Of a stretch of DNA of 64,000 bases, positions 34,059 through 46,523 are shown piece by piece. Every line of letters starts with the position of its first letter. Position 1 is the first letter of the stretch. This DNA is from Anaerobium acetethylicum (GTDB taxonomy: Bacteria > Bacillota > Clostridia > Lachnospirales > Lachnospiraceae): assembly GCF_900096945.1 (NCBI RefSeq), contig NZ_FMKA01000010.1:1-64000 (forward strand), read 5' to 3'. Position numbers and translations under genes: made by a program. The notes below the pieces were generated by a model, which made no database searches, was not told the origin of the DNA, and was given only the letters and a program-made list of their open reading frames with translations.

Positions 34059-34103
34059 AAAAGGGCGCTATGCAAACTAATAAACGTTTGCATAGTGCCC
34101 TTT
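34059..34103. terminator. bidirectional terminator
   Basis: AAAGGGCGCTATGCAAAC pairs with GTTTGCATAGTGCCCTTT. It overlaps the last codons of the AraC gene coming from the right, and ends the MBL gene from the left. Confidence 0.85.
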
Positions 34104-34670
34104 CTGCATGCCGGCCTCGATAAACTGTCTTCTGTATTTAAGTGGGGTGATCCCCATTTTCAGTGAGAACTGTTTTGAGAAATAGGGCGGAGAGTTGAAG
34201 CCGACTGCAAAGCCAGTCGCCGTTATATCCAGATGGCTCTTTCTGAGCAGGTCGCAGGCCCTGTCGATCCTGAAATTCATAATATACTGCTTTGGACTGG
34301 TATTCAGATGCTTCTTGAAGAGTTTGAATATATAGGTCCTGTCGATATTGAATTCATCTGCGATGCTCTGGACGGAGATGTCATTGAAGTAGTTGGCGGA
34401 GATGTAATCCACGATCTTCCTGAAATAGAGTTCACCTGAGCTCAGGGTGCTTTCACTGGACTTGAGTTCCTTTTTGCTGAGGGTTCCCAGGAAGTGGTAG
34501 AGGCTGCCCATGGCCATATAATAATCCTGATTGGCGCAATAGTCGTATACCCTTCGGAAAGCATTGAGGATAGTATCATCCTTGTCATAGTGAAGCACGA
34601 AATTGCCTGAGGTCAGGCCGCAATCCTCCAGGACCGATCGTACTTTTCTGGGTGTCAACATATGTATCAA
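34077..34670 (-). pseudogene. 5'-truncated AraC-family regulator
   Basis: 197 residues against about 280 usual. The C-terminal double helix-turn-helix is complete (ISVQSIADEFNIDRTYIFKLFKKH ... ATGFAVGFNSPPYFSKQF), but only the end of the sensor domain remains and the frame starts with TTG 34670 or ATG 34661 without ribosome site. The truncation coincides with the truncated 5' end of the divergent permease gene, indicating that a deletion joined the two genes and removed both promoters. Confidence 0.72.
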
Positions 34671-35707
34671 TCAAAGGTGTTGACTGGCTGTCAAAAGTAA
34701 CAAATGTTGCAGGCGTGGCAAAGATACTGTTAGGCATCATCTTCATCGTGCTGGCATTTTTTGTAATATTCGGATTGGGAAAAGCACCTGCACAGGCAAT
34801 CGACCTTGCTGCAGTGAAGCCGAAATTCAACTGGACCTTCTTCATGACAATGGCATGGGTTCTCCAGGCAGTAGGCGGTGCTGAAAGCATCGGCGTTTAT
34901 GTAAAGGACATCAAAGGCGGAAACAAAGCATTTGTAAAGACAATCATCCTTTCAACAGTTATCATCGGCGGAATTTATGTCCTCGGATGTATTGCAATCG
35001 GATTGATCGTTCCTGCGGAGGTTTTACAGAACAATTATTCCAACGGTATTTTTGATGTATTTGCAACATTGGCAGCAAACTTCGGAATCAGCGGAGTGGT
35101 GAGCCGTTTTGTAGGACTGATCATGCTGTTCTGCAACATCGGATCATTGGTAATCTGGACTGCCGCACCTGTAAAAGTATTCTTCTCGGAAATTCCGGAT
35201 GGGATTTTTGGGTCCTGGGTAGCTAAGACAGATGAAAAAGGAAATCCGTACAATGCGCTTATCGCCCAGGCATTCGTAGTAAGCGTTCTTCTTATCATCC
35301 CTGCACTTGGTGTTGGCTCCATGGACAGCTTCCTCCAGACGCTGATCAATATGACTGCATCCACCGCCCTGATCCCGATGCTGTTCTTCTTTGTGGCATA
35401 TATCGTGTTAAGGTGGAAAAAGGATGATATGGAACGTGACTTCAGGCTTGGAAGCAGAAAAGCCGGCATGGCAATCGGAGTCCTGCTGCTCTGCGTATTC
35501 ATTTTCGTATTCTTCATGTCAACGGTTCCGGAGCCATCCCTGATTGCAGCCCAGCTGAACGGAACACTCGAAGAGGGTGTTACAAAACCGATTACCACGC
35601 TGCTCTACAATGTAGGCGGACTCGTTGCATTCTTAGGCTTTGCCCTTGTCTGCTGGAACCGATATGAAAAAAAGCAGGCTATTGAAGCAAAAGCGGTCAG
35701 GGAGTAG
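34652..35707 (+). pseudogene. 5'-truncated APC-family amino acid permease
   Basis: 351 residues from GTG 34652, against roughly 470-500 for the family. About eight membrane segments remain; FWVSTYVSIKGVDWLSKVTN and MTMAWVLQAVGGAESIGVYVKDIK are typical of the middle of APC-type amino acid antiporters related to GadC. The first four or so segments, which form part of the substrate site, are missing, so transport function is unlikely. The frame continues open upstream into sequence antisense to the AraC gene, as expected for a deletion junction near 34640-34660. Confidence 0.72.
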
Positions 35708-35728
35708 TGTCCTGATCATGAATGATAA

Positions 35729-38926
<3,198 letters not shown>

Positions 38927-38932
38927 ACAGAA

Positions 38933-38976
38933 AACACGAAAGGATGCCCTGCATATGCGGAGCATCCTTTCGTGTT
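38933..38976 (+). terminator. lacZ terminator
   Basis: AACACGAAAGGATGC pairs perfectly with GCATCCTTTCGTGTT, then TTGTT. The next 200 bases (38977-39176) show no recognised feature. Confidence 0.85.
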
Positions 38977-39176
38977 TGTTCGCCCGGCATGGGCGCAATT
39001 TTAAGAGTTAAAGTCCAATGTGATAAAACATTTGCAGTTATGTTTGAATAAGGTTTACCCGTTTTGCTATGTGAAACGATTTTAAATGTTCAGAGTTTTG
39101 TACTGCCCGGCGATTTTATTCATGTATCAGTAATACAGTGCACCAGTCCGGATAGGGAATCAGAACTGAAAAAATG

Positions 39177-39206
39177 TTGACAACATGCACAATTCCATTT
39201 TATAAT
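39177..39206 (+). promoter_or_regulatory. promoter of the MarR/ABC operon
   Basis: TTGACA 39177-39182, 18-base spacer, TATAAT 39201-39206. The MarR operator begins at the last base of the -10 box, so a bound repressor would block polymerase. Confidence 0.8.
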
Positions 39207-39225
39207 TAGTTAGAAATCTAACTAA
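39206..39225 (+). promoter_or_regulatory. MarR operator 1
   Basis: TTAGTTAGA-AA-TCTAACTAA, a perfect palindrome with 9-bp arms, immediately downstream of the -10 box and 20 bases before the marR-type start codon. Confidence 0.8.
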
Positions 39226-39244
39226 TCCAAGAGGAGCTGCAATT

Positions 39245-39682
39245 GTGAATAAGGAAATGAATATCGGACACAAGATCATACATATTTCGCGCCAGATTGA
39301 CAGGATCATCGGCAAGAGGGTCGCCCAGTATGGCGTGACGAATATACAGGCCAAAATAATCGGATTCCTATATTGTGAATCTTCCAAACGGAATATCTTC
39401 CAGAAGGACATCGAAGAGAGGTTCGACATAAGACGTTCATCGGTAACCAGCGTGCTGAATCTGATGGAAAGTAACGGAATTATCCAGAGGGTCAGCGTCG
39501 AGGAGGATGGAAGGCTGAAGAAAATCATGCTCCTGGAAAAGGGGCGCGAGATTCAAAGCGCCGTGTACCAGCAGATCGTGAAGGTGGAAGACTACATGAC
39601 AGAGGCACTGACACCGGGAGAACGGGAGCTGCTGTTTGAACTGTTGGATAAGATTTCCGAAAAGATTTCCGAAGAGGATTGA
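39245..39682 (+). CDS. MarR-family regulator
   Basis: 145 residues from GTG 39245, GAGGAG eight bases upstream. Winged helix with IFQKDIEERFDIRRSSVTSVLNLME near residues 45-70 and the wing SVEEDGRLKKIMLLEKG. Represses by binding the TTAGTTAGA palindromes around its own gene and, very likely, the exporter genes downstream; release by a ligand would induce export. It is followed by two heterodimeric exporter genes and an ABC ATPase/permease fusion. Confidence 0.9.
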   Translation: MNKEMNIGHKIIHISRQIDRIIGKRVAQYGVTNIQAKIIGFLYCESSKRNIFQKDIEERFDIRRSSVTSVLNLMESNGIIQRVSVEEDGRLKKIMLLEKGREIQSAVYQQIVKVEDYMTEALTPGERELLFELLDKISEKISEED

Positions 39683-39723
39683 TAAAGAGTTTGCCATGGC
39701 AAACTCTTTGTTTAAGGGAAAAA

Positions 39724-39740
39724 TTAGTTAGAAATCTAAC
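39724..39740 (+). promoter_or_regulatory. MarR operator 2
   Basis: TTAGTTAGAAATCTAAC repeats operator 1, with one arm two bases shorter, 16 bases before the exporter start. It lies within the presumed operon, so the regulator may also block elongation or a second promoter here. Confidence 0.75.
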
Positions 39741-39755
39741 AAAGGAGGATGGAAA

Positions 39756-41498
39756 ATGATAAAAAGAATGATGGCGTATATAGGTGAATTCAGGAAGGAT
39801 ACGATCCTGACACCTGTATTTGTAGTTTTGGAAGTAATGATGGATATCCTGATTCCATTTTTAATGTCGAAGATCATCGACAATGGAGTTGGCAGGGGGG
39901 ATATGAAGTATGTGTATACAGTGGGAGCCCTTATGATAGGCGCGTCCCTGCTGGGCCTGCTTTTCGGAGTCCTTTCGGGAAAAACCGCGGCAAGGGCATC
40001 GACAGGGTTTGCCAGAAACCTGAGAAGGGGCATGTACCACAACATACAGGATTTTTCCTTCTCAAATATTGACAAGTATTCAACGGCAGGGCTGATCACA
40101 AGACTGACCACTGACGTCACAAACGTGCAGAATGCATTTCAGATGATCATCAGGATGTTCGTTAGGGCTCCGATTATGATTGTATCTGCAATGTTCATGT
40201 GCTTCTATATCAATGCGAAATTAGCCCTGGTTTTCCTGGGGGCGATTATTTTTCTTGGCATTATCCTGTATCTGATCATGATAGGGGTTCATCCGTTTTT
40301 CAAACAGCTGTTCAGAAAATATGATGATCTCAATGCCAGTGTCCAGGAGAATCTGACAGGCATACGTGTTGTGAAGGCGTATGTCAGGGAAGATCATGAA
40401 ATAGAAAAATTCCATAAAGCTTCAGAAACCGTATACGATTATGCGATCAAGGCAGAAAAGATTCTTGTATTCAATGCCCCGGTCATGCAGTTTACCATGT
40501 ATGTCTGCATCCTGCTGTTATCATGGCTTGGAGCAAAGTTGATTGTATCCGGCTCCATGACAACAGGCGAGCTTATGAGCCTGTTTACCTATATCAGTGC
40601 CCTTCTGATCAGCCTTATGATCATGTCCATGGTGTTCGTCATGGTGGTCATGGCAAAATCATCCGCTGAGAGAATCACGGAAGTGCTGGGTGAAAAAAGC
40701 GATCTGGCCAACAGCGGGAATCCGGTATTCACAGTGAAAGACGGCTCCATTGAATTCGACCATGTGGATTTCAGCTACAGTAAAAATGAAAACAACCTCA
40801 ACCTGAAGAACATCAATCTGACCATCCATTCGGGTGAAACCATCGGAATCATCGGCGGAACGGGAAGCGCGAAGACGACCTTTGTCCAGCTGATTCCAAG
40901 GCTTTATGACGTGACGAAGGGCTCCGTCAGGGTAGGCGGGACAGATGTCAGGGATTATGATATCGAGACACTTAGAAATCAGGTATCCATGGTACTTCAG
41001 AAAAATGTCCTTTTTTCTGGTACGATCAAGGAAAATCTGAGATGGGGAAATCCGGAGGCAACAGATGAAGAGCTGATTACGGCATGCAGACAGGCCCAGG
41101 CAGCAGAATTTATAGAAAAATTCCCGAACGGATATGATAGCTATATCGAGCAGGGAGGCACCAATGTTTCAGGCGGGCAGAAGCAGAGGCTCTGCATTGC
41201 CAGGGCATTGCTGAAGAAACCGAAGATACTGATCCTGGATGATTCGACCAGCGCAGTAGATACCAGGACCGACGCTCTGATCAGGAAGGCATTTAAAGAG
41301 GCAATCCCGGACACGACGAAACTGATCATTGCCCAGCGTATTTCTTCAGTAGAGGAAGCGGACAGGATAATTGTTCTGGATGATGGAGAAATCAACGGTT
41401 TCGGAACCCATCAGGAACTTCTTGAGACAAATGACATCTACAGGGAAGTATATGAATCACAGATGAAGGGAGATGATAATGATGAAGCAATCGCATAA
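39756..41498 (+). CDS. heterodimeric ABC exporter, degenerate-site subunit
   Basis: 580 residues, six membrane segments plus ATPase domain. Walker A reads GGTGSAKTT, with Ala where the P-loop normally has Gly before Lys; signature VSGGQKQR; Walker B ends LILDDSTSAVD with Asp for the catalytic Glu. These changes mark the non-catalytic half of a heterodimer. AGGAGG precedes the start and a MarR operator lies just upstream. Likely drug or lipid export, induced through the MarR regulator. Confidence 0.9.
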   Translation: MIKRMMAYIGEFRKDTILTPVFVVLEVMMDILIPFLMSKIIDNGVGRGDMKYVYTVGALMIGASLLGLLFGVLSGKTAARASTGFARNLRRGMYHNIQDFSFSNIDKYSTAGLITRLTTDVTNVQNAFQMIIRMFVRAPIMIVSAMFMCFYINAKLALVFLGAIIFLGIILYLIMIGVHPFFKQLFRKYDDLNASVQENLTGIRVVKAYVREDHEIEKFHKASETVYDYAIKAEKILVFNAPVMQFTMYVCILLLSWLGAKLIVSGSMTTGELMSLFTYISALLISLMIMSMVFVMVVMAKSSAERITEVLGEKSDLANSGNPVFTVKDGSIEFDHVDFSYSKNENNLNLKNINLTIHSGETIGIIGGTGSAKTTFVQLIPRLYDVTKGSVRVGGTDVRDYDIETLRNQVSMVLQKNVLFSGTIKENLRWGNPEATDEELITACRQAQAAEFIEKFPNGYDSYIEQGGTNVSGGQKQRLCIARALLKKPKILILDDSTSAVDTRTDALIRKAFKEAIPDTTKLIIAQRISSVEEADRIIVLDDGEINGFGTHQELLETNDIYREVYESQMKGDDNDEAIA

Positions 41499-43470
41499 AA
41501 CGGAAAGCATTGACGCAGCAGGAAAAGGCAAAGGACAGAATGCAGGCACAGGCGGAGAACAGAATCCAGGCACAGGCAGAGAACAGAATCCAGGCACACA
41601 GGGGAAAAAACAAAGGGCCTCGGGAAAGACCATGAAAAGGCTGATATCCTATGTGGTAAAGGAATATAAACTAAGCCTTCTGGTCGTTCTTGCAGCCATT
41701 ATCCTGAGTTCCGTTGCAAATGTGGGCGGAACCCTGTTCCTGAAAAAACTGATTGACGGGTATATCCTGCCGATGATTGGGCAGACGGAGCAGGATTACA
41801 GCCCGCTTCTGAAAGCCCTCTCCATCATGGCGCTGATCTATTTTGGCGGCATAGTTTCAACCTATGTATACAGCCGGATTATGATCTATGTGGCCCAGGG
41901 ATCTCTGAAAAAAGTCAGAAATGACATGTTTGCACATATGGAATCCCTGCCGATCGGTTTTTTTGATTCCCATGCCCATGGAAACATCATGAGCCTTTAT
42001 ACAAACGATACCGATACCCTGAGGCAGATGATCAGCCAGAGCATGCCCCAGCTGGCAGCCTCTGTTATCACAATTGTAAGCATCGCCATTTCTATGCTGA
42101 TCCTGAATATACCGCTCACCCTTGTGGAGGTCCTGATGATGGTCCTCATCGTGTATCTTACAAAATATATCGGCGGGAAAAGCGGGAAATATTTCATGCT
42201 GCAGCAGAAAGATCTTGGATCCGTCAACGGATATATCGAAGAAATGATGGAAGGCCAGAAAGTCGTTAAGGTATTCTGCCACGAAAAAGAAGCGAAAAAC
42301 AAATTTGATGAACTGAACGACGGGCTTTTTGAAAGCGCTGACAGCGCTAATAAATATGCCAATGCCCTGATGCCAGTGCTTGGAAACCTGGGATATGTAA
42401 ATTATGTCCTGGTAGCAATCCTGGGTGCATTGCTTGCAATCTCGGGAATCAGCGGGTTCACCCTTGGCGGCATCGCCGCATTCCTTCAGCTTGCCCGAAG
42501 CCTGAACGGAACCGTTATGCAGATTTCAGGACAGCTCAATGCAGTGATTATGGCATTTGCAGGAGCTGAACGCATATTCAGGTTCCTGGATGAAAAGCCG
42601 GAGACAGATGAAGGATACGTCACTCTCGTAAACGTAAGGGAAGATGAAGACGGCGGCATTGAAGAAGTAAAAGAGCGTACGGGAGTGTGGGCATGGAGAC
42701 ATCCTCATGCAGACGGCACAGTAACCTATAAAAAAGTCTGCGGCGACGTGGCTTTTGACGATGTGGATTTCGGATACACGGAAGAAAAAATGGTTCTCCA
42801 TAACGTAAAAATGTTTGCCAAACCTAGTCAGAAGATCGCTTTTGTCGGATCCACAGGCGCAGGAAAAACAACGATCACAAATCTGATCAACCGTTTCTAC
42901 GACATACAGGATGGAAAAATCAGATATGACGGCATCAACATCAACAAAATCAAAAAGGATGACCTGAGGAGGTCCCTTGGAATCGTACTCCAGGATACCC
43001 ACCTTTTTACCGGAACCATAGCTGACAACATCCGTTATGGAAAACTGGAGGCAACCAGGGAAGAGGTCATCGCAGCAGCGAAACTGGCAAATGCGGATCT
43101 GTTCATCAGGCATCTGCCTGAAGGCTACGATACCATGATATCCGGGGACGGCGCAAATCTTTCCCAAGGCCAGAGGCAGCTCCTCGCAATCGCCAGGGCG
43201 GCAATCTTCAATCCGCCGGTTCTGATCCTCGACGAAGCAACCTCCAGCATCGATACCAGGACGGAAGCAATCGTGCAGGAGGGTATGGACAAGCTGATGG
43301 AAGGCAGGACGGTATTCGTCATTGCCCACAGGCTGTCCACTGTCAGGAATTCCGATGTCATCATGGTAATGGAAAACGGAAGAATCATCGAGCGTGGAGA
43401 CCATGAAGAACTCATCGGGAAAAAGGGCAAGTACTATCAGCTCTACACAGGTGCATTTGAACTGGCGTAG
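41473..43470 (+). CDS. heterodimeric ABC exporter, catalytic subunit
   Basis: 665 residues, overlapping the previous gene by 26 bases. The N-terminal 45 residues are a low-complexity stretch with repeats GEQNPGTG/REQNPGTQG. Six membrane segments and an ATPase domain follow, with Walker A GSTGAGKTT, signature LSQGQRQL and complete Walker B VLILDEATSSID. An insertion of about 40 charged residues (around 395-425, VREDEDGGIEEVKERTG) precedes the ATPase domain. Partner of the preceding subunit. Confidence 0.9.
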   Translation: MIMMKQSHKTESIDAAGKGKGQNAGTGGEQNPGTGREQNPGTQGKKQRASGKTMKRLISYVVKEYKLSLLVVLAAIILSSVANVGGTLFLKKLIDGYILPMIGQTEQDYSPLLKALSIMALIYFGGIVSTYVYSRIMIYVAQGSLKKVRNDMFAHMESLPIGFFDSHAHGNIMSLYTNDTDTLRQMISQSMPQLAASVITIVSIAISMLILNIPLTLVEVLMMVLIVYLTKYIGGKSGKYFMLQQKDLGSVNGYIEEMMEGQKVVKVFCHEKEAKNKFDELNDGLFESADSANKYANALMPVLGNLGYVNYVLVAILGALLAISGISGFTLGGIAAFLQLARSLNGTVMQISGQLNAVIMAFAGAERIFRFLDEKPETDEGYVTLVNVREDEDGGIEEVKERTGVWAWRHPHADGTVTYKKVCGDVAFDDVDFGYTEEKMVLHNVKMFAKPSQKIAFVGSTGAGKTTITNLINRFYDIQDGKIRYDGININKIKKDDLRRSLGIVLQDTHLFTGTIADNIRYGKLEATREEVIAAAKLANADLFIRHLPEGYDTMISGDGANLSQGQRQLLAIARAAIFNPPVLILDEATSSIDTRTEAIVQEGMDKLMEGRTVFVIAHRLSTVRNSDVIMVMENGRIIERGDHEELIGKKGKYYQLYTGAFELA

Positions 43471-43580
43471 GTTCCGGATCAGAGACTGCGACGCAGCGCA
43501 GCCGAGTGAGAAAAGGTGAAGCTGCTGAAGAAGGATTGCAGAAGCAGGAACCAACCGTCTGGACAAACACCAGGCTGAAA

Positions 43581-43639
43581 CCTACAGGACAGAAAAAAAT
43601 CAGACCAGCATCGGTCTGATTTTTTTTCTGTCCTGTAGG
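43581..43639. terminator. large double hairpin between exporter and MacB-like gene
   Basis: CCTACAGGACAG with CTGTCCTGTAGG encloses AAATCAGACC/GGTCTGATTT, giving a nearly continuous 27-bp stem with T run. The rest of the 409-base interval 43471-43879 holds no clear gene; a ribosome site CAGGAG precedes the next start. Confidence 0.8.
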
Positions 43640-43879
43640 CAGCTGTTTATAATATATTGCCGCTATGTTTATAAAAATTTCATCAAAGCCAGAAAAATTT
43701 ATGACACCAGTTGGCTACGAATGGAATATAATAGAAGAGGCGGATTTGTCCATTGAATCCGCAAACTCTAACATATATAAGAACACGCTTTTGAAATCAA
43801 AGCGCGATTGTTGTAACTGTTTAACCGCAGCCTCAGGAACAACAGGCGGCTCAATATTTAAGATACAGGAGAAAAACAG

Positions 43880-46291
43880 ATGCTGGAATTGAAAGACATA
43901 AAGAAACATTATAACGTAGGCGGAAACATCACAAAGGCCCTGGATGGGATTTCCGTTTCCTTCAGAAAGAAAGAATTCGTAGCCATACTGGGGACCAGCG
44001 GTTCCGGAAAGACCACCTGCCTGAATATCGTGGGCGGCCTTGATGCCTACGACTCCGGAGATATGGTAATCAATGGAAAGTCGACAAAGGCTTTCAAAGC
44101 CGAGGATTGGGACGCATACAGGAACAACACCATCGGATTCGTGTTCCAGAGCTACAACCTGATCTCCCATCTGGGCATCATTGAAAATGTCGAGCTTGGC
44201 ATGACCCTCAGCGGCGTATCCAAACATGAGAAAAAGAAGAAGGCTCTCCAGGCCCTTGAACAGGTAGGCCTGAAGGAGCATATCCACAAGAGGCCCAACC
44301 AGCTCTCGGGAGGACAGATGCAGAGGGTGGCCATAGCCCGCGCCCTGGCAAACAACCCAGACATTCTTCTGTGCGATGAGCCTACAGGCGCCCTGGATAC
44401 GACAACGAGCGTCCAGATCATGGATCTAATCCGGGAAGTAGCAAAAGACAAGCTGGTCATCATGGTCACCCACAACCCTGACATTGCCCATGAATATGCA
44501 GACAGAATCGTAGAATTCAAGGATGGAATGATCATTTCAGATTCCCATCCCCATGTGGAGCAGCCGAAAGAAGACCGCTTCCAGCTGAAAAAGACAAGCA
44601 TGAGCTTTTTGACTGCCCTCAAGCTTTCCTTCAACAACATCAGAACAAAGAAGGGAAGGACTGCCCTGACAGCCTTTGCATCAAGCATCGGAATCATCGG
44701 CATTGCCCTGATCCTGTCATTGTCCGGAGGATTCCAGATACAGATAGACAAATTCCAGACAGACAGCCTCTCGAACTTCCCGATCACGATCACCCAGACA
44801 ACCATGGACATGGATATGGAAACCATGTCGGAACAGTCCAGGGAAGCACGAAGTGAAATGATGGGTACTTCTTCATCAGAAGATGAATATCCGGATGCTG
44901 CTGCCGTTTATCCATATGACCCTTCCAAAAACAGCCGCGCGCATACAAACAACTTTTCCGACGAATACATCGAATATCTGGAAGAAATCGATCCTGGCAT
45001 GGTATCCTCGGTAGGCTATACCAGAACCGTAGGATTGAACCTGTTAATGAAAAAGGACGGCAAACTATCATCCCTTTCATCAGGCGACATCGGATTTTCA
45101 TCCTATCCGAAAACCATCGGTGAAGAGGACAGCATGTCCTATATCGAACAGAACTACGACCTTCTTGCAGGAAAATATCCGGAAGGCAAAAATGAGCTTG
45201 TGCTTGTCATATCAACAAAAAACACAGTTCCAATAAGCGTACTGAAGGCGCTGGGCCTTGATGCAGAGGCAGAAGAAATCCCCTTTGACGAGATCCTCTC
45301 CTTATCATTCAGGAGCGTAAAAAACAACGATTATTATGCAAAGACCAATCTTGGAATCTACACCATAAATCCTGACTTCGAAGCCGCATACAACAGCGAA
45401 AACAGCGAAGAGCTCAAAATAGCAGGCATCATCAGGCAGAAGGAAGACGTTGAGATTGCCGTCCTTGGAGAAGGAATCGCCTATGCCGACGTACTTGCCA
45501 CGGATTTCATAAACGACGCAGCAGAATCAGACATTGTAAAAGCCCAGGAGGAAGCTGATTTCAACATCCTTACAGGCGAAAGCTTTTCAACAGCAAGCGC
45601 CATACCGTCCTCCATGGGCGGCAGTTCCAATTCCACGGCTTCCATGATGGGCATGATGGGAGGCGGTTCAGGTGCAGGCCAGAGCATGACAAAAGATGCC
45701 CTGCTTTCCATGCTCGGCGCAACGGGAACCCCTTACATGATCAACATATACCCTGTGGACTTTGAGTCAAAAGAAGCAGTGAAAGAGTATCTGAACACCT
45801 GGAATAACGACAAGGAAAAGGATGAGGCCATCTACTACACGGACCTGGCCGCAACGATGACGGACCTTACCGGCGGCATCATGGATGCCATCACCCTGGT
45901 GCTGATTGCATTTGCAGCCATTTCCCTTGTGGTATCCCTGATCATGATCGCAATCATCACCTATACATCAGTCCTTGAGAGGACAAAGGAAATCGGAATC
46001 CTGAAGGCGCTCGGTGCAAGAAAGAAGGATATCACCAGGGTTTTCGATGCGGAGACATTCATTCTGGGAGTATTTTCAGGATGTCTTGGAATTGCAATTT
46101 CCTACCTGCTGACATTTCCGATCAACAGCGTGATAGAGGCAATGACGGAGCTGCCGGATGTGGCACAGCTGAAACCGGTATATGCGATATCCTTGATTGC
46201 GGTGAGTACCGTTTTGACTATGATGGGTGGGCATATTCCGGCGAAGATGGCGGCGAAGAAGGATGCTGTGGAGGCGTTGAGGAGCGAGTAA
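43880..46291 (+). CDS. ABC transporter ATP-binding/permease fusion, MacB-like
   Basis: 803 residues. ATPase domain first (1-225): Walker A GTSGSGKTT, signature LSGGQMQR, Walker B LLCDEPTGALD. Then a membrane segment near 272, a large extracellular domain of about 340 residues containing a Met/Gly/Ser-rich stretch (SSMGGSSNSTASMMGMMG), and three FtsX-type segments near the end with ERTKEIGILKALGARKKDI. MacB-type proteins transduce mechanical force on extracellular substrates rather than moving them across the membrane. Position behind the MarR-controlled exporters suggests a shared envelope-stress or antibiotic role. Confidence 0.87.
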   Translation: MLELKDIKKHYNVGGNITKALDGISVSFRKKEFVAILGTSGSGKTTCLNIVGGLDAYDSGDMVINGKSTKAFKAEDWDAYRNNTIGFVFQSYNLISHLGIIENVELGMTLSGVSKHEKKKKALQALEQVGLKEHIHKRPNQLSGGQMQRVAIARALANNPDILLCDEPTGALDTTTSVQIMDLIREVAKDKLVIMVTHNPDIAHEYADRIVEFKDGMIISDSHPHVEQPKEDRFQLKKTSMSFLTALKLSFNNIRTKKGRTALTAFASSIGIIGIALILSLSGGFQIQIDKFQTDSLSNFPITITQTTMDMDMETMSEQSREARSEMMGTSSSEDEYPDAAAVYPYDPSKNSRAHTNNFSDEYIEYLEEIDPGMVSSVGYTRTVGLNLLMKKDGKLSSLSSGDIGFSSYPKTIGEEDSMSYIEQNYDLLAGKYPEGKNELVLVISTKNTVPISVLKALGLDAEAEEIPFDEILSLSFRSVKNNDYYAKTNLGIYTINPDFEAAYNSENSEELKIAGIIRQKEDVEIAVLGEGIAYADVLATDFINDAAESDIVKAQEEADFNILTGESFSTASAIPSSMGGSSNSTASMMGMMGGGSGAGQSMTKDALLSMLGATGTPYMINIYPVDFESKEAVKEYLNTWNNDKEKDEAIYYTDLAATMTDLTGGIMDAITLVLIAFAAISLVVSLIMIAIITYTSVLERTKEIGILKALGARKKDITRVFDAETFILGVFSGCLGIAISYLLTFPINSVIEAMTELPDVAQLKPVYAISLIAVSTVLTMMGGHIPAKMAAKKDAVEALRSE

Positions 46292-46336
46292 GGGGTGGGA
46301 AGCCACTGGATGTGATTGAGTTTGAGTAATAAAGGA

Positions 46337-46375
46337 AAATCCTACAGCCCAGTTTTTATGCGGGTTGTAGGATTT
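46337..46375 (+). terminator. terminator after the MacB-like gene
   Basis: AAATCCTACAGCCC pairs with GGGTTGTAGGATTT (one G-U), then TGTTTTTTG. Confidence 0.8.
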
Positions 46376-46523
46376 GTTTTTTGTAATGGCTTTATAAAAT
46401 GTACTTTTAAATAAATTAAAAATCAGTAGTATTATCGAAACTTGTACGGTATAATGATGTACAAGTAAGAAAAAAGATGCTAAATCATGTAGGGGCAAAT
46501 CATAGCACAAAGCGAGGGGAAAC

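Noticed and set aside
42526-43566. Minus-strand open frame of 346 codons opposite the second exporter.
   Set aside because: It covers the catalytic ATPase domain in antisense and resembles no protein; no promoter or ribosome site.
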